Shown: positions 27,522 through 37,084, counted from the first letter of the stretch. The stretch: 64,000 nucleotides of DNA from Pseudomonadota bacterium (GCA_029779845.1 JAKOZT010000065.1:1-64000), one strand, 5' to 3'. Numbers and translations are program-made. Notes: generated by a model not told the origin, from the sequence alone.

Positions 27522-30323
27522 CTATTCGGGTGAAGCGGCTGACTTCGGGTCGTCGCGTCGCACCATCCCCAGCCCGAGCCCCAGCCCGGTCTGGACGGCC
27601 TCGATGCGCGAACCGACGTTGAGCTTCTCGAAGATGTTCTTCAGGTGCCACTTGATGGTTTCAGGCGCGACCCGCAATGCCCGCGCGATCTCCTTGTTCG
27701 ACAAGCCCTTCGAGATGTGATTGAGGATCTCGACCTCGCGCGAACTCAACAGCCCAGGCGACGCTCCCCGGCCCGACGCGGCGACCAGCGACTTCGCGCC
27801 GGCTTCGCCCCGCGAGGCCAGCAAGCCGTCGATCAGCTGCAGATGCGCGAGCTCGCGATAGCGAGGGTCGCGGCGCAGTTTCAGCAGCAGTTCGAACATC
27901 GGCGGCCCCTCGTCGACGAAGCTGCTGACCATCGGCTCGACGCGGGCATAACGCAGTGCGATCTCGAGCGCCTCCAGCGCGGCGTCGCTGCGTCCCTGCT
28001 GCTGCAACGCCATCGCGAGCAGCAGCGACACCGCAGCGCTCGGGTAGCGCATGCCCGCGGCGTCGAGTTGGGTGCGAACGCTCGCGAGTGGCGCTACGGC
28101 CTCGCCCGAGCGCCCTTGCGCCAGGGCCACGCGGGCCGCCGCGACGCTGAAGCTTGCCCAGGTCTCGACGAAGCTGCCCGGCGGATGCGGATGCTGCGCT
28201 GGCATCAGGCCGCGCAACTCGGTCACCACCTGCTCGGCCTGCGCCATGCGATCCGATTGCAGCAACAGGCGCACGGTCTCGGCATCGCAACCGGCGCGAA
28301 GGCGCAGCCAGTGGCGTTCGGTGGCGACTTCACGCGCCTCTTCCAGCATCACCAGCGCCGACGCGACATCGCCCTGGCGCGCGTAGACGCGGGCAGCCCC
28401 CCGGCAAAACCGAAGCAACGAGCCCAACGGGCAGGCTGCCAGCGCCAATGCGGTGCGCCCGTTCATGACCTGGTACGCCGCGGCCACATCGTCGCGCTCG
28501 TAGTGCAGGGCGACCAGGTAGCCCGAGGGGACCGCTGCCGCGGCGGCATCGCGACCGACGGCCGATTCGGCGCGCAGCAATGCCTTCTCGAAGATCTCCG
28601 TGGCTTCGCGCAATCGTCCTTCCACGAGCGAGGCAAGACCCACCATGCTCTCGCGATACACGCTCGAATAGATCGGCTCGCCTTCGGCAAGCGCCTGCGG
28701 CGCTGCCGCATGGATGCGACGGATCTCATCGAACTGCCCGTCATAGGCCAGGCCGAAGATCTGCGATGCCTGCGCAAACCGCCGGGCCCACTTGGGCGCC
28801 AGCGTCGCCGACTCATCGACGTCGCGCCCGAGAGCCAGCGAGCGCGGCGTGTCATCCGCGAAGCCGGCGATCAGCGCATTCACGGCGGCCAATTCGGCCG
28901 GCAATGTCGCGGCATGGTCGTCCGTCGTGCCGCCGGCATCACGCTGCTGCGATCCCGCCAGCTCCTCGTGCAGCTCCTGCACCAGGCACTCGGCCTCGCT
29001 GAGGCGAAACGACAGGGTGAGTCCCCATGCCTTGGCCAGGCGCAGCCTGAAGCTCTTGGCCACCAGCTCGGCCGGCAGCTTGGAGAACCAGCCCAGCAGC
29101 GTGGGAACGTCGCTGCGGTCGATCAACGCCGAGGCGCAGTTCTCGGCCCACAGCGCCGCCTGCTCCACGTCGCCCGCCGCGAGCGCGTGACGTACGGCTT
29201 CGGGCCACAGGGCTTGTCCGGCGAACCATTGGCTGGCACGTTGATGCAGCGCCGGCAGCTCTCGGCTGAACTGAACCTGCGCGCGCCGCCTGAGCGCGTC
29301 CGACATCAAGGTGTGGAAGCGGAACCAACGCCGCTGGTCGTCGAGCGCGCGAATGAACATGTTGTGCTGCTCGAGCCATTCAATCTTCTCCCAGCTGCGC
29401 GAGCCCGCGCCCATCAACGCGTCGCAGACATCGGCGCACAGACGATCGAGCACCGATGCGCGCAACACGAACTGCAGCACGTTCGGCGGCATCTGGGTCA
29501 ACACCGACTCGTACAGGTAGGAGTCGGCGACCAGCTTCCGGCTCGCCATCTCGCGCGCCAGGGCGGGGGCGTCGCCGGCGCCGCGCAAGGCCAGCGAGGC
29601 CAGTTGCAGGCCGGTCACCCAGCCCTCGGACGCCGCATTGAGCAGTTCGACGCCGGTTCGGTCGAGCGAGACGCCGTCGACTCGCTCGAAGAAGGCCTGC
29701 GCGTCGTCGTTGCTGAAGCGAAGCGCGGCCGCGTCCAGCATCAGCACGCGCTCTTGCGCCGCCAGGCTCTCCAGGGGCAGCCCCGGCTCGCGGCGCGTGC
29801 CGATCAGCACGTGGAAGTTGGCCGGGGCGTAGCGCAGCAACCGCGCGATCAGCGCCAGGCTGTGACGCGAGTTGACGCGCTCGAAGTCGTCGAGGAACAG
29901 AAAGACCTGGCGACCGCTGGCTGCGATTCCATTCAGCAGGACGGCCTGCACCGTCTTGATCGGCGTCAGCGGGTCGCGCTGCAGGAGTTCACAGGCCCGG
30001 CGCCCCGCATCCTCGGGTGCGGCACCTAGCGCGGCCACGACGTAGCGGCCCAGGAGTTGGACGTCGTCGTCGTCCTCGTCAAGGCTGAGCCAGGCGGTCG
30101 CGTGGCCTTGCTCGCGAAGGGCCGCATGCCATTCCGACAGCACGATCGTCTTGCCGAAGCCCGCCGGCGCCACCACGGCCGTCAGCTGACGTTGCGCGAC
30201 CTCGGACAGCCGCCCCATCAGGGCCTGGCGCCCGACGCGCCCCTTCGCCAGACGAGGCGGGCTCATCTTGGTATGAATCAGTGACAGGCTCCAATCGTTG
30301 GCGCCCAGGTTTGCTTCGCTCAC
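27522..30323 (-). CDS. MalT-type LuxR regulator (LAL family)
   Basis: A 933-residue STAND-type regulator. An N-terminal P-loop NTPase has Walker A APAGFGKT (residues 52-59) and Walker B VFLFLDDFERV. A long all-helical TPR-like central region follows. The C-terminal LuxR HTH begins LLSSREVEILNHISKGLSN and includes VAPETIKWHLKNIFEKLN. These proteins bind ATP and an inducer, then oligomerise on DNA. GTG 30323 with AGAGG upstream was chosen; an in-frame ATG 57 bp inside is possible. It is divergent from the acyl-CoA ligase gene and probably controls both arms of the cluster. Confidence 0.9.
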   Translation of the reverse strand: MSEANLGANDWSLSLIHTKMSPPRLAKGRVGRQALMGRLSEVAQRQLTAVVAPAGFGKTIVLSEWHAALREQGHATAWLSLDEDDDDVQLLGRYVVAALGAAPEDAGRRACELLQRDPLTPIKTVQAVLLNGIAASGRQVFLFLDDFERVNSRHSLALIARLLRYAPANFHVLIGTRREPGLPLESLAAQERVLMLDAAALRFSNDDAQAFFERVDGVSLDRTGVELLNAASEGWVTGLQLASLALRGAGDAPALAREMASRKLVADSYLYESVLTQMPPNVLQFVLRASVLDRLCADVCDALMGAGSRSWEKIEWLEQHNMFIRALDDQRRWFRFHTLMSDALRRRAQVQFSRELPALHQRASQWFAGQALWPEAVRHALAAGDVEQAALWAENCASALIDRSDVPTLLGWFSKLPAELVAKSFRLRLAKAWGLTLSFRLSEAECLVQELHEELAGSQQRDAGGTTDDHAATLPAELAAVNALIAGFADDTPRSLALGRDVDESATLAPKWARRFAQASQIFGLAYDGQFDEIRRIHAAAPQALAEGEPIYSSVYRESMVGLASLVEGRLREATEIFEKALLRAESAVGRDAAAAAVPSGYLVALHYERDDVAAAYQVMNGRTALALAACPLGSLLRFCRGAARVYARQGDVASALVMLEEAREVATERHWLRLRAGCDAETVRLLLQSDRMAQAEQVVTELRGLMPAQHPHPPGSFVETWASFSVAAARVALAQGRSGEAVAPLASVRTQLDAAGMRYPSAAVSLLLAMALQQQGRSDAALEALEIALRYARVEPMVSSFVDEGPPMFELLLKLRRDPRYRELAHLQLIDGLLASRGEAGAKSLVAASGRGASPGLLSSREVEILNHISKGLSNKEIARALRVAPETIKWHLKNIFEKLNVGSRIEAVQTGLGLGLGMVRRDDPKSAASPE

Positions 30324-30465
30324 GCCTCTTCCACCTCGGATGACATTCGTCGATGGTGCGTCGCCCGGGGCGAGACGAAAAGGGGGCATGCCCTGGCTCG
30401 CTCGCCCCCGGCGGCTCCTTTCGCTCGCTGGCAGGGAGCGACCCCCCCCGACGCGGCGCCGCTCC

Positions 30466-30484
30466 CTCCCCGCCGGAGGGGCTG
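30466..30484 (-). repeat. GC-rich 19-bp dyad, copy 3 (inverted)
   Basis: On the minus strand it reads CAGCCCCTCCGGCGGGGAG, identical to copy 1. It lies in the 213-bp divergent gap between the LuxR regulator and the acyl-CoA ligase, next to further GC-rich dyads at 30385-30460. Its location in a promoter region means it is not only a terminator. Confidence 0.7.
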
Positions 30485-30536
30485 TCGATGACGCGGTCAG
30501 GACCTAGCCTTGGTCAACGCCGCAAAGCGAACAACC

Positions 30537-32186
30537 ATGAGCGCCAAGACCGTCGAGCCGATCGAGCATGCACCATCGGCCTATGCCTATCCGCTGCTGA
30601 TCAAGCAGCTGCTTCACACGCCCCTGGCGATCAATCCGGATCAGGAGATCGTCTACCGCGACCAGCGGCGGCACGACTATTGGACGCTGCGCCACCGCAT
30701 CGGACAGCTGGCCAGCACGCTGCAGTCTGTCGGCGTGCAGCCGGGCGACACGGTCGCGGTGATGGACTGGGACAGCCACCGCTACCTGGAGAGCTACTTC
30801 GCGGTCCCGATGATGGGCGCGGTGCTGATGACGGTGAATGTTCGACTGTCGCCCGACCAGATCGTCTACACGCTCAACCACTCGCGCGCCAAGACGCTGT
30901 TGATCAACAGCGAGTTCCTGCCGCTGCTGCAATCGGTGCGCGACAAGCTGGAAACGGTCGATCGCTACATCCTGATCGACGAGGAGGGCGCGGCGGGGCT
31001 GCCGCCTGGATTCGCCGGCGAGTACGAGCTGCTCCTGGCGGGCGCGTCGCCCGACTACGCGTTCCCGGACTTCGACGAGAACGCGCGCGCGACGACCTTC
31101 TACACGACCGGCACGACCGGCCTGCCGAAGGGTGTCTACTTCAGCCACCGGCAGATCGTCTTGCACACGTTGGGCGCCGCGCTCGCTTTGACCGGCGCCG
31201 CCCGGCAGGGACGCATCCATCGCGACGACGTCTACATGCCGATGACGCCGATGTTCCACGTGCATGCCTGGGGGCTTCCATTCGTGGCGACCTTGCTCGG
31301 GCTCAAGCAGGTGTACCCCGGCCGCTATGCCGCCGAACAGCTGCTGTGCCTGATTCGCCGCGAGAAGGTCACGTTCTCGCACGGGGTGCCGACCGTGCTC
31401 CAGATGGTCTTGAACCATCCCGACGCCCTGACGACGGACCTGCACGGCTGGAAGGTGATCGTCGGCGGATCGGCGCTGCCGCGCGGTCTCGCCCAGGACG
31501 CGCTGGAGCGCGGCATCGACGTCTTTACGGGCTACGGCATGTCGGAGACCTGCCCCATCCTGGCGCTGGCGCAGCTCAAGACGACGATGGCGCAGGATCC
31601 GCAGGGCGAGCTCGACGTGCGAACCAAGGCCGGCATGCCGCTGCCGCTGGTCGACTTGCGCATCGTCGACGTCGACCTGCGCGATGTCGCCCACGACGGC
31701 AAGGCATCCGGCGAAATCGTTGTGCGCGCACCCTGGGCCACGCAGGGCTACTTCCGCGACCCGCAGGCGTCGCAGGCGCTTTGGGAGGGCGGCTACCTGC
31801 ACACGAATGACATCGGTGTCATCGACGTCGATGGCTACCTGCAGATCACCGACCGCATCAAGGACGTGATCAAGAGCGGCGGCGAATGGGTCTCCTCGAT
31901 CGAGATCGAGGACCTGCTCTCGCGCCATCCAGCCGTGTCCGAGGCCGCGGTGATCGCCGCCAAGGACGACAAGTGGGGGGAGCGTCCGCTCGCCCTGGTC
32001 GTGCTCAGGCCAGACCAATCGGTCGATGCCGAGGGCCTGAAGCGGCATCTGGGCGAGTACGCGATCCGGGGCGAAATCTCCAAGTACGCGGTGCCCGAGC
32101 GCGTCGTGTTCATTGACGCGCTCGAGCGCACCAGCGTCGGCAAGGTGAACAAGAAGCTGTTGCGCGAGAAGTACCGCGGGTCCTGA
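30537..32186 (+). CDS. Acyl-CoA synthetase (AMP-forming)
   Basis: A 549-residue ANL-superfamily ligase that activates a carboxylic acid to its CoA thioester through an acyl-AMP. Motifs are the P-loop YTTGTTGLPKGV, the A5-like TGYGMSETCP, TNDIGVIDVDGYLQITDR, and the catalytic Lys region ERTSVGKVNKKLL. Size and motifs fit the medium/long-chain fatty-acyl type. ATG 30537 begins the homologous part; an upstream TTG is unlikely. It is first in a two-gene unit with the acyl-CoA dehydrogenase (10 bp gap) and divergent from the LuxR regulator. Confidence 0.92.
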   Translation: MSAKTVEPIEHAPSAYAYPLLIKQLLHTPLAINPDQEIVYRDQRRHDYWTLRHRIGQLASTLQSVGVQPGDTVAVMDWDSHRYLESYFAVPMMGAVLMTVNVRLSPDQIVYTLNHSRAKTLLINSEFLPLLQSVRDKLETVDRYILIDEEGAAGLPPGFAGEYELLLAGASPDYAFPDFDENARATTFYTTGTTGLPKGVYFSHRQIVLHTLGAALALTGAARQGRIHRDDVYMPMTPMFHVHAWGLPFVATLLGLKQVYPGRYAAEQLLCLIRREKVTFSHGVPTVLQMVLNHPDALTTDLHGWKVIVGGSALPRGLAQDALERGIDVFTGYGMSETCPILALAQLKTTMAQDPQGELDVRTKAGMPLPLVDLRIVDVDLRDVAHDGKASGEIVVRAPWATQGYFRDPQASQALWEGGYLHTNDIGVIDVDGYLQITDRIKDVIKSGGEWVSSIEIEDLLSRHPAVSEAAVIAAKDDKWGERPLALVVLRPDQSVDAEGLKRHLGEYAIRGEISKYAVPERVVFIDALERTSVGKVNKKLLREKYRGS

Positions 32187-32196
32187 GGAAGCGTCG

Positions 32197-33990
32197 ATGA
32201 GCGATTACCACGCGCCGCTGCGCGAGATGAACTTCGTGATCAACGAACTGGCGGACCTGGCGTCGCTGGCCCGACTGCCGCCGTTCGCCGACGCCAATGC
32301 GCAGACCGTGGAAGCCATCCTCGACGAAGCGGCGAAGTTCGCTTCCCAGGTGCTGGCGCCCATCAACCGTCAGGGCGACACGGTGGGATGCACCTGGCAC
32401 GACGGCGAGGTGACCACGCCGCCCGGTGCCAAGGAGGCCTACCAGCAGTTCGTGCTCGGCGGATGGAATGGTCTGAGCGCGCCTGCGGAACACGGCGGCC
32501 AGCAGTTGCCCCGGCTGGTGGCGGCCGCGGTGACCGAGATGGGGATGGCCGCCAATCTCGGCTTCTCGCTGTGTCCGATGCTCACGGCCGGCGCCGTCGA
32601 GGCGCTGCTGCTGTGCGGCTCGCCCGAGCAACGGCGCACCTGGCTTCCCCGGCTGGTGGAGGGCACATGGACCGGCACGATGAACCTGACCGAAGCCCAG
32701 GCGGGCTCGGATCTCGGTGCCATCCGCACGCGCGCCATTCCCGACGCCGGGAGCTTTCGGATCTTCGGCCAGAAGATCTTCATCACCCACGGCGAACACG
32801 ATCTGGCCGAGAACATCGTTCACCTGGTGCTGGCGCGACTACCGGACGCACCGGCGGGCGTGCGCGGCCTCTCGCTGTTTCTGGTGCCGAAGTTCCTTGC
32901 GGGTGAAGACGGTTCGCTCGGGGCGCGCAACGATGTGCGTTGCGTCTCGATCGAGCACAAGCTGGGCATCCACTCGAGCCCGACGGCCGTGATGGCGTAC
33001 GGCGACCGCGAGGGCGCCACCGGCTATCTCGTCGGCGAGGCGAACCGCGGTCTCGAGTACATGTTCATCATGATGAACAACGCGCGCTTCCAGGTCGGCC
33101 TTCAGGGCGTAGGCATCGCGGAGCGCGCCTATCAGCAGGCGCTGGCCTATGCGCGCGAACGAGTCCAGGGCAAGGACCTGGACGATCCCAAGGGCCCATC
33201 GGTGGCGATCGTCCGGCACCCGGACGTTCGCCGCATGCTGATGACCATGAAGGCCTTGACCGAGGCGACGCGCGCTGTCGCCTACGTCGTCGCGGCCGCC
33301 ACCGACCGCGCTCACGCGAGCACCGACGCGGCCGAACGCGACGCACTGCAGTCCTTCGTTGACTTCATGGTCCCCATCCACAAGGGCTGGGCCACCGAAG
33401 CGGCGAACGAAGTGGCTCACCTGGCGGTCCAGGTCCACGGCGGCATGGGGTTCATCGAAGAGACGGGCATCGCGCAGCATCTGCGCGATGCCCGCATCCT
33501 CTCCATCTATGAAGGCACCACCGGTATCCAGGCCATCGACCTGGTCGGCCGCAAGACCGCGCGCGACGGCGGCGCGGCGGCCCGAGCGCTGGCGGCCAGC
33601 ATCCGGGCCGACATGGCCGAGGCGGACTTGGCGCGCGATCCGTCGCTTGCCGTCGTCACAGCCGCCGTCCTTGGCGCGAACGATGCCTTCGACGCCTGCG
33701 TCGACTGGATTGTCGACACCCATGCCGGCGATCCGAAGGCCGTTCTCGCGGGCGCCGTACCGTTCCTCGAGCTGTGCGGGCTCTTGTGCGGAGGCTGGCA
33801 GATGGCGCGCGCGGCGAACATCGCCAGCCAACGCTTGTCGCAGGGACACGGCGATGCCGCCTTCTGGAAGGCGAAGCTCTCGACCGCCCGCTTCTACGCC
33901 GATCACCTGCTCAGCCGTGCCGCCGGCCTGGCCCATGCCACTCGTGCAGGGGCGGCCGGCACCCTCGCGGAGGAGGCGCCGTGGCCATAG
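32197..33990 (+). CDS. Acyl-CoA dehydrogenase, 600-residue type
   Basis: A 597-residue FAD-dependent acyl-CoA dehydrogenase with the usual N-terminal helical, middle beta and C-terminal helical domains plus the extra C-terminal domain of this long class. Key stretches are TGTMNLTEAQAGSDLGAIRT, HKLGIHSSPTAVM, and VQVHGGMGFIEETGIAQHLRDARI followed by YEGTTGIQAIDL. It follows the CoA ligase by 10 bp and presumably oxidises its product. It is a clear paralogue of the protein at 47649-49439. Transcription ends before a convergent M20 hydrolase; the 92-bp gap shows nothing. Confidence 0.93.
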   Translation: MSDYHAPLREMNFVINELADLASLARLPPFADANAQTVEAILDEAAKFASQVLAPINRQGDTVGCTWHDGEVTTPPGAKEAYQQFVLGGWNGLSAPAEHGGQQLPRLVAAAVTEMGMAANLGFSLCPMLTAGAVEALLLCGSPEQRRTWLPRLVEGTWTGTMNLTEAQAGSDLGAIRTRAIPDAGSFRIFGQKIFITHGEHDLAENIVHLVLARLPDAPAGVRGLSLFLVPKFLAGEDGSLGARNDVRCVSIEHKLGIHSSPTAVMAYGDREGATGYLVGEANRGLEYMFIMMNNARFQVGLQGVGIAERAYQQALAYARERVQGKDLDDPKGPSVAIVRHPDVRRMLMTMKALTEATRAVAYVVAAATDRAHASTDAAERDALQSFVDFMVPIHKGWATEAANEVAHLAVQVHGGMGFIEETGIAQHLRDARILSIYEGTTGIQAIDLVGRKTARDGGAAARALAASIRADMAEADLARDPSLAVVTAAVLGANDAFDACVDWIVDTHAGDPKAVLAGAVPFLELCGLLCGGWQMARAANIASQRLSQGHGDAAFWKAKLSTARFYADHLLSRAAGLAHATRAGAAGTLAEEAPWP

Positions 33991-34082
33991 CGAGCCTCGG
34001 CCGCTGATACTCACCTCGAGCGCCGCATTGGTTGCGCAGGGCGTCCAGGGCAAAGGCTGCGAGTTGGAAGCCGCGGGCGAGC

Positions 34083-35306
34083 TCAGCCCAGCAGATCGAA
34101 CAGCGTGCGCGCCACCACCTTGGTGGCGCGGCGCAGATCCTCCAGCACGATGTGCTCGTCGGCGCGCTTGGCGTTGCTCTCCAGCACGGTGCGCGGGCCG
34201 GCGCCGTAGATCACCGCCGGGATGCCGCGCTCGCAGTACAGGCGCACGTCGGTGTACAGCGGCGTGCCCGAGGTCGGGATGGGCTCGCCGAACACCGCCT
34301 CGCCGTGCTTGCACAGCGCTTCCACCAGCGGCCGGTTGCCCGGCAGCGGCGTCAGCGCGCGCGCCAGCAGCATGCGCTTGATCTCCACCGTGATGCCCGG
34401 CACCTGCTTCGCCGCCTCCTCGATCACGCGGCGGATCGTCGCTTCCACCTCGGCGGGGTTCTCCTCGGGGATCATGCGGCGGTCCAGCTTCAACACCACC
34501 TTGCCCGGCACGACGTTGGTGTTGGTGCCGCCTTCGATCAGGCCGACGTTCAGGTACGGGTGCTTGATGCCCTCGACCTTGGACGTGACCTGCTTGTAGA
34601 GCGTGTTCTGCGCGTACAGCGCGTTGAGGATCGCGGTCGCGCCTTGCAGCGCGTCGACGCCGGTGTCGGGGATCGCGGCGTGCGCCATCTTGCCGTGCAC
34701 CGTCACCTCCATCTGCAGGCAGCCGTTGTGCGCCGTCACCACCTGGTAGCTGAAGCCGGCGGCGATCAGCAGATCGGGCTTGGTGTGGCCCTTCTCGAGC
34801 AGCCAGCCGGGGCCGAGCTCTCCGCCGAATTCCTCGTCGTAGGTGAAGTGCAGCTCGACGCCGCCCTTCAGCGGCGCGCCCAGCGATTCGAGCGCGCGCG
34901 TGGCGAAGATGAAGGTCGAGAAGTCGCACTTGCTCACCGCCGCGGCGCGGCCGTAGAGCTTGCCGCCGTGCACCTCGCCGCCGTAGGGCGGGTAGGTCCA
35001 GCCCTCGCCGGGAGGCACCACGTCGCCGTGGGCGTTCAGGGCCACCGTGCGGCCTTCACCGTACTTCCGGCGCACGATCAGGTTGGTGATGCTCTCCAGG
35101 CCGGCGGCCTGCACCTGCTCGGCAGGCACGGGGAACTTCTCGGCCTCGAAGCCGAAGCCCTTGAGCAGCTCGGCGGTGCGCTCGGCATGCGGCGCGTTGT
35201 TGCCCGGCGGCGTGTCGGTGGGCACCTGCACCAGGGCTTGCAGCGTGCGCACCTGTTCGTCGAAGTGGGCGTCGATCCAGGCGTCGAGTCGGTCGTAGGC
35301 GTTCAT
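34083..35306 (-). CDS. M20 family metallohydrolase (ArgE/DapE-like)
   Basis: A 407-residue zinc-dependent deacylase/amidohydrolase. Metal-site motifs are ALNAHGDVVPPG (His and Asp), FTYDEEFGGELG (catalytic Glu pair) and the late ADEHIVLEDL His. It is the last gene of the urate operon, overlapping the upstream fusion gene by 4 bp (ATGA). That tight coupling suggests action on a ureide or related amide, for example ureidoglycolate-level intermediates, but no family member with that proven activity is known to me. The annotation as an ArgE-type deacetylase should not be taken literally. Confidence 0.88.
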   Translation of the reverse strand: MNAYDRLDAWIDAHFDEQVRTLQALVQVPTDTPPGNNAPHAERTAELLKGFGFEAEKFPVPAEQVQAAGLESITNLIVRRKYGEGRTVALNAHGDVVPPGEGWTYPPYGGEVHGGKLYGRAAAVSKCDFSTFIFATRALESLGAPLKGGVELHFTYDEEFGGELGPGWLLEKGHTKPDLLIAAGFSYQVVTAHNGCLQMEVTVHGKMAHAAIPDTGVDALQGATAILNALYAQNTLYKQVTSKVEGIKHPYLNVGLIEGGTNTNVVPGKVVLKLDRRMIPEENPAEVEATIRRVIEEAAKQVPGITVEIKRMLLARALTPLPGNRPLVEALCKHGEAVFGEPIPTSGTPLYTDVRLYCERGIPAVIYGAGPRTVLESNAKRADEHIVLEDLRRATKVVARTLFDLLG

Positions 35307-37084
35307 GAGAGTTCTTCGTTGAGTTGATCGAGCAGATGCTGGAAGGCGCGCACGCTCAGGTCGGCGTCGTCGTTGGTGCTGGATTCCAGCGGGTTGTGGC
35401 TGATGCCGGCGTTCAGCCCGCGCACGAACAGCATCGCCTGCGGCATCACCTCGTGCAGCTTCATCGCGTCGTGGCCGGCGCCGCTGGGCATGCGGAACAC
35501 CGGCAGGCCGAGCGAATCCACCGCGCGCTCCCAGCGCTGCTGCCACTGCGCGGCGCTCGGCGCGGCGGCGGCGCGCATGGTCTCTTCGGCCTGGTACGAC
35601 AGGCCGCGGCGTTCGCAGATCGCCTTCAGCTCGGCGAGCACGTCGTTCGCCAAGGCATCGCGCGCTTCGTTGGTGGTGGCGCGCAGGTCGAGGCTGAAGT
35701 TGCAGCGGCCCGGCACGACGTTGATCGAGCCGTTCGGCACGTTGAGCATGCCGATGGTGCCCACCACGTCCGGCACGCTCGCGGCGCGCTTCTCGACGTA
35801 CAGCGCCAGTTCGGCCACCGCCACCGCCGCGTCGCGGCGGCGGTCCATCGGCGTGGTGCCGGCGTGGCTGGCCATGCCGTCGACCCCGCAGACGTAGCGC
35901 ACGCTGCCGTTGATCGAGGTGACCACGCCCAGCGGCAGGTCGAGTTCGTTGAGCACCGGCCCCTGCTCGATGTGCACCTCGACGAAGCCGAGATAACGCG
36001 ACGGGTCGCGCTTCTCGGCGCGGATCGCTTCGAGCGTCGCCGGCCGGCCCGCGGCCTTCATCGCCGCGCGCATCGTGATGCCGTCGGCGTCCTGCTGCTC
36101 CAGCCAGGCCGGGTCGAAATCGCCCGTCACCGCGCCCGAGCCGAGGAAGGTGGCCTTGTAGCGCTGGCCTTCTTCTTCCGCGAAGCCGATCACCTCGATG
36201 CCGAAGGGCAGGCGCCGGCCCGCGCGGTGCAGCTCGCGCACCGCCACCAGCGGCACGAAGATGCCCAGCCGCCCGTCGTACTTGCCGCCGTTGCGCACGG
36301 TGTCGTAGTGGCTGCCGGTGAGCAGCCGTTCTGCATCCGGATCGCGGCCGTGGTAGACGCCCACCACGTTGCCCACCGCATCGACGCGCACCTCGTCGAA
36401 GCCGCAGTCGCGCATCCAGCGTTGCAGCTGCACCTGGCAGGCCTGGTGCGCCTCGGTCAGGTAGGTGACGGTCAGCTGCCCCAGCTCGGCATAGCCCGGG
36501 TCGGTGTGGCGCGCGAGGATCTCGGCGCAGTCCCACACCTGGTTGCCCAGCACCGGCTCGAAGCCGAACTTGTCGTTCAAGCGCATCTCGGCGATGCGGT
36601 GGATGTTGCGCAGGCACTCGGCGAACTCGAAGTCCGGGTGGTTGGCGAGGCGGCGCGCGAAGGTGTCGATGATCTCGGCGCGCGCCAGCCCCGCGCCGCG
36701 CGGCCCGCGCACCGCGAGGATGAACGGCCAGCCGAATTTGTCGTTGTAGGCGGCGTTGAGCTGCTGGATGCGCGCGAACTCCCCGGCCGAGCAGTTGGTC
36801 AGGCCGGAGGCGGTTTGTTCATTGGTCGATTCGGCGGTGAGCGTCTTGGCCACCATCGCCTTGCCGGCCAGCTCGGGGTGGGCGCGGATCAGCGCCAGCT
36901 GCGCCTGGCGCCCGCCTTCGGCCAGCACCTCCACCAGCGCGCGCTTGAGCTGGGCCAGCGATCGGAACGGCCGCCGCCGCAAGGCGCGTTCGGCGATCCA
37001 CGGCGAGTGTTCGTACAGCCCGTCGAGCAGCCGTGCGGCTTCGTCGGGCGCAGCCGCATTGAGTTGTTCCAGCGTGATCGTCAT
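35303..37084 (-). CDS. Fused OHCU decarboxylase-allantoate amidohydrolase
   Basis: A 593-residue bifunctional enzyme. Residues 1-170 are OHCU decarboxylase (UraD): AHPEL with catalytic His and LNAAYNDKFGWPFILAVRG. It makes S-allantoin from the hydroxyisourate-hydrolase product. Residues about 180-593 are an M20-type allantoate amidohydrolase (AllC/HyuC family) with GSHYDTVRNGGKYDG, GFAEEEGQRYKATFLGS, VEVHIEQGPVLNE and SHNPLE as metal and substrate motifs. The two steps flank allantoinase in the pathway, whose gene (puuE) precedes with a 4-bp overlap. The domain junction near 36560 is continuous, with no frameshift. Confidence 0.92.
   Translation of the reverse strand: MTITLEQLNAAAPDEAARLLDGLYEHSPWIAERALRRRPFRSLAQLKRALVEVLAEGGRQAQLALIRAHPELAGKAMVAKTLTAESTNEQTASGLTNCSAGEFARIQQLNAAYNDKFGWPFILAVRGPRGAGLARAEIIDTFARRLANHPDFEFAECLRNIHRIAEMRLNDKFGFEPVLGNQVWDCAEILARHTDPGYAELGQLTVTYLTEAHQACQVQLQRWMRDCGFDEVRVDAVGNVVGVYHGRDPDAERLLTGSHYDTVRNGGKYDGRLGIFVPLVAVRELHRAGRRLPFGIEVIGFAEEEGQRYKATFLGSGAVTGDFDPAWLEQQDADGITMRAAMKAAGRPATLEAIRAEKRDPSRYLGFVEVHIEQGPVLNELDLPLGVVTSINGSVRYVCGVDGMASHAGTTPMDRRRDAAVAVAELALYVEKRAASVPDVVGTIGMLNVPNGSINVVPGRCNFSLDLRATTNEARDALANDVLAELKAICERRGLSYQAEETMRAAAAPSAAQWQQRWERAVDSLGLPVFRMPSGAGHDAMKLHEVMPQAMLFVRGLNAGISHNPLESSTNDDADLSVRAFQHLLDQLNEELS

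Noticed and set aside
36500-36620. Possible frameshift or gene boundary between the OHCU decarboxylase and allantoate amidohydrolase parts
   Set aside because: The frame is open throughout and no ribosome site with a start codon is seen at the junction, so a true fusion is more likely.
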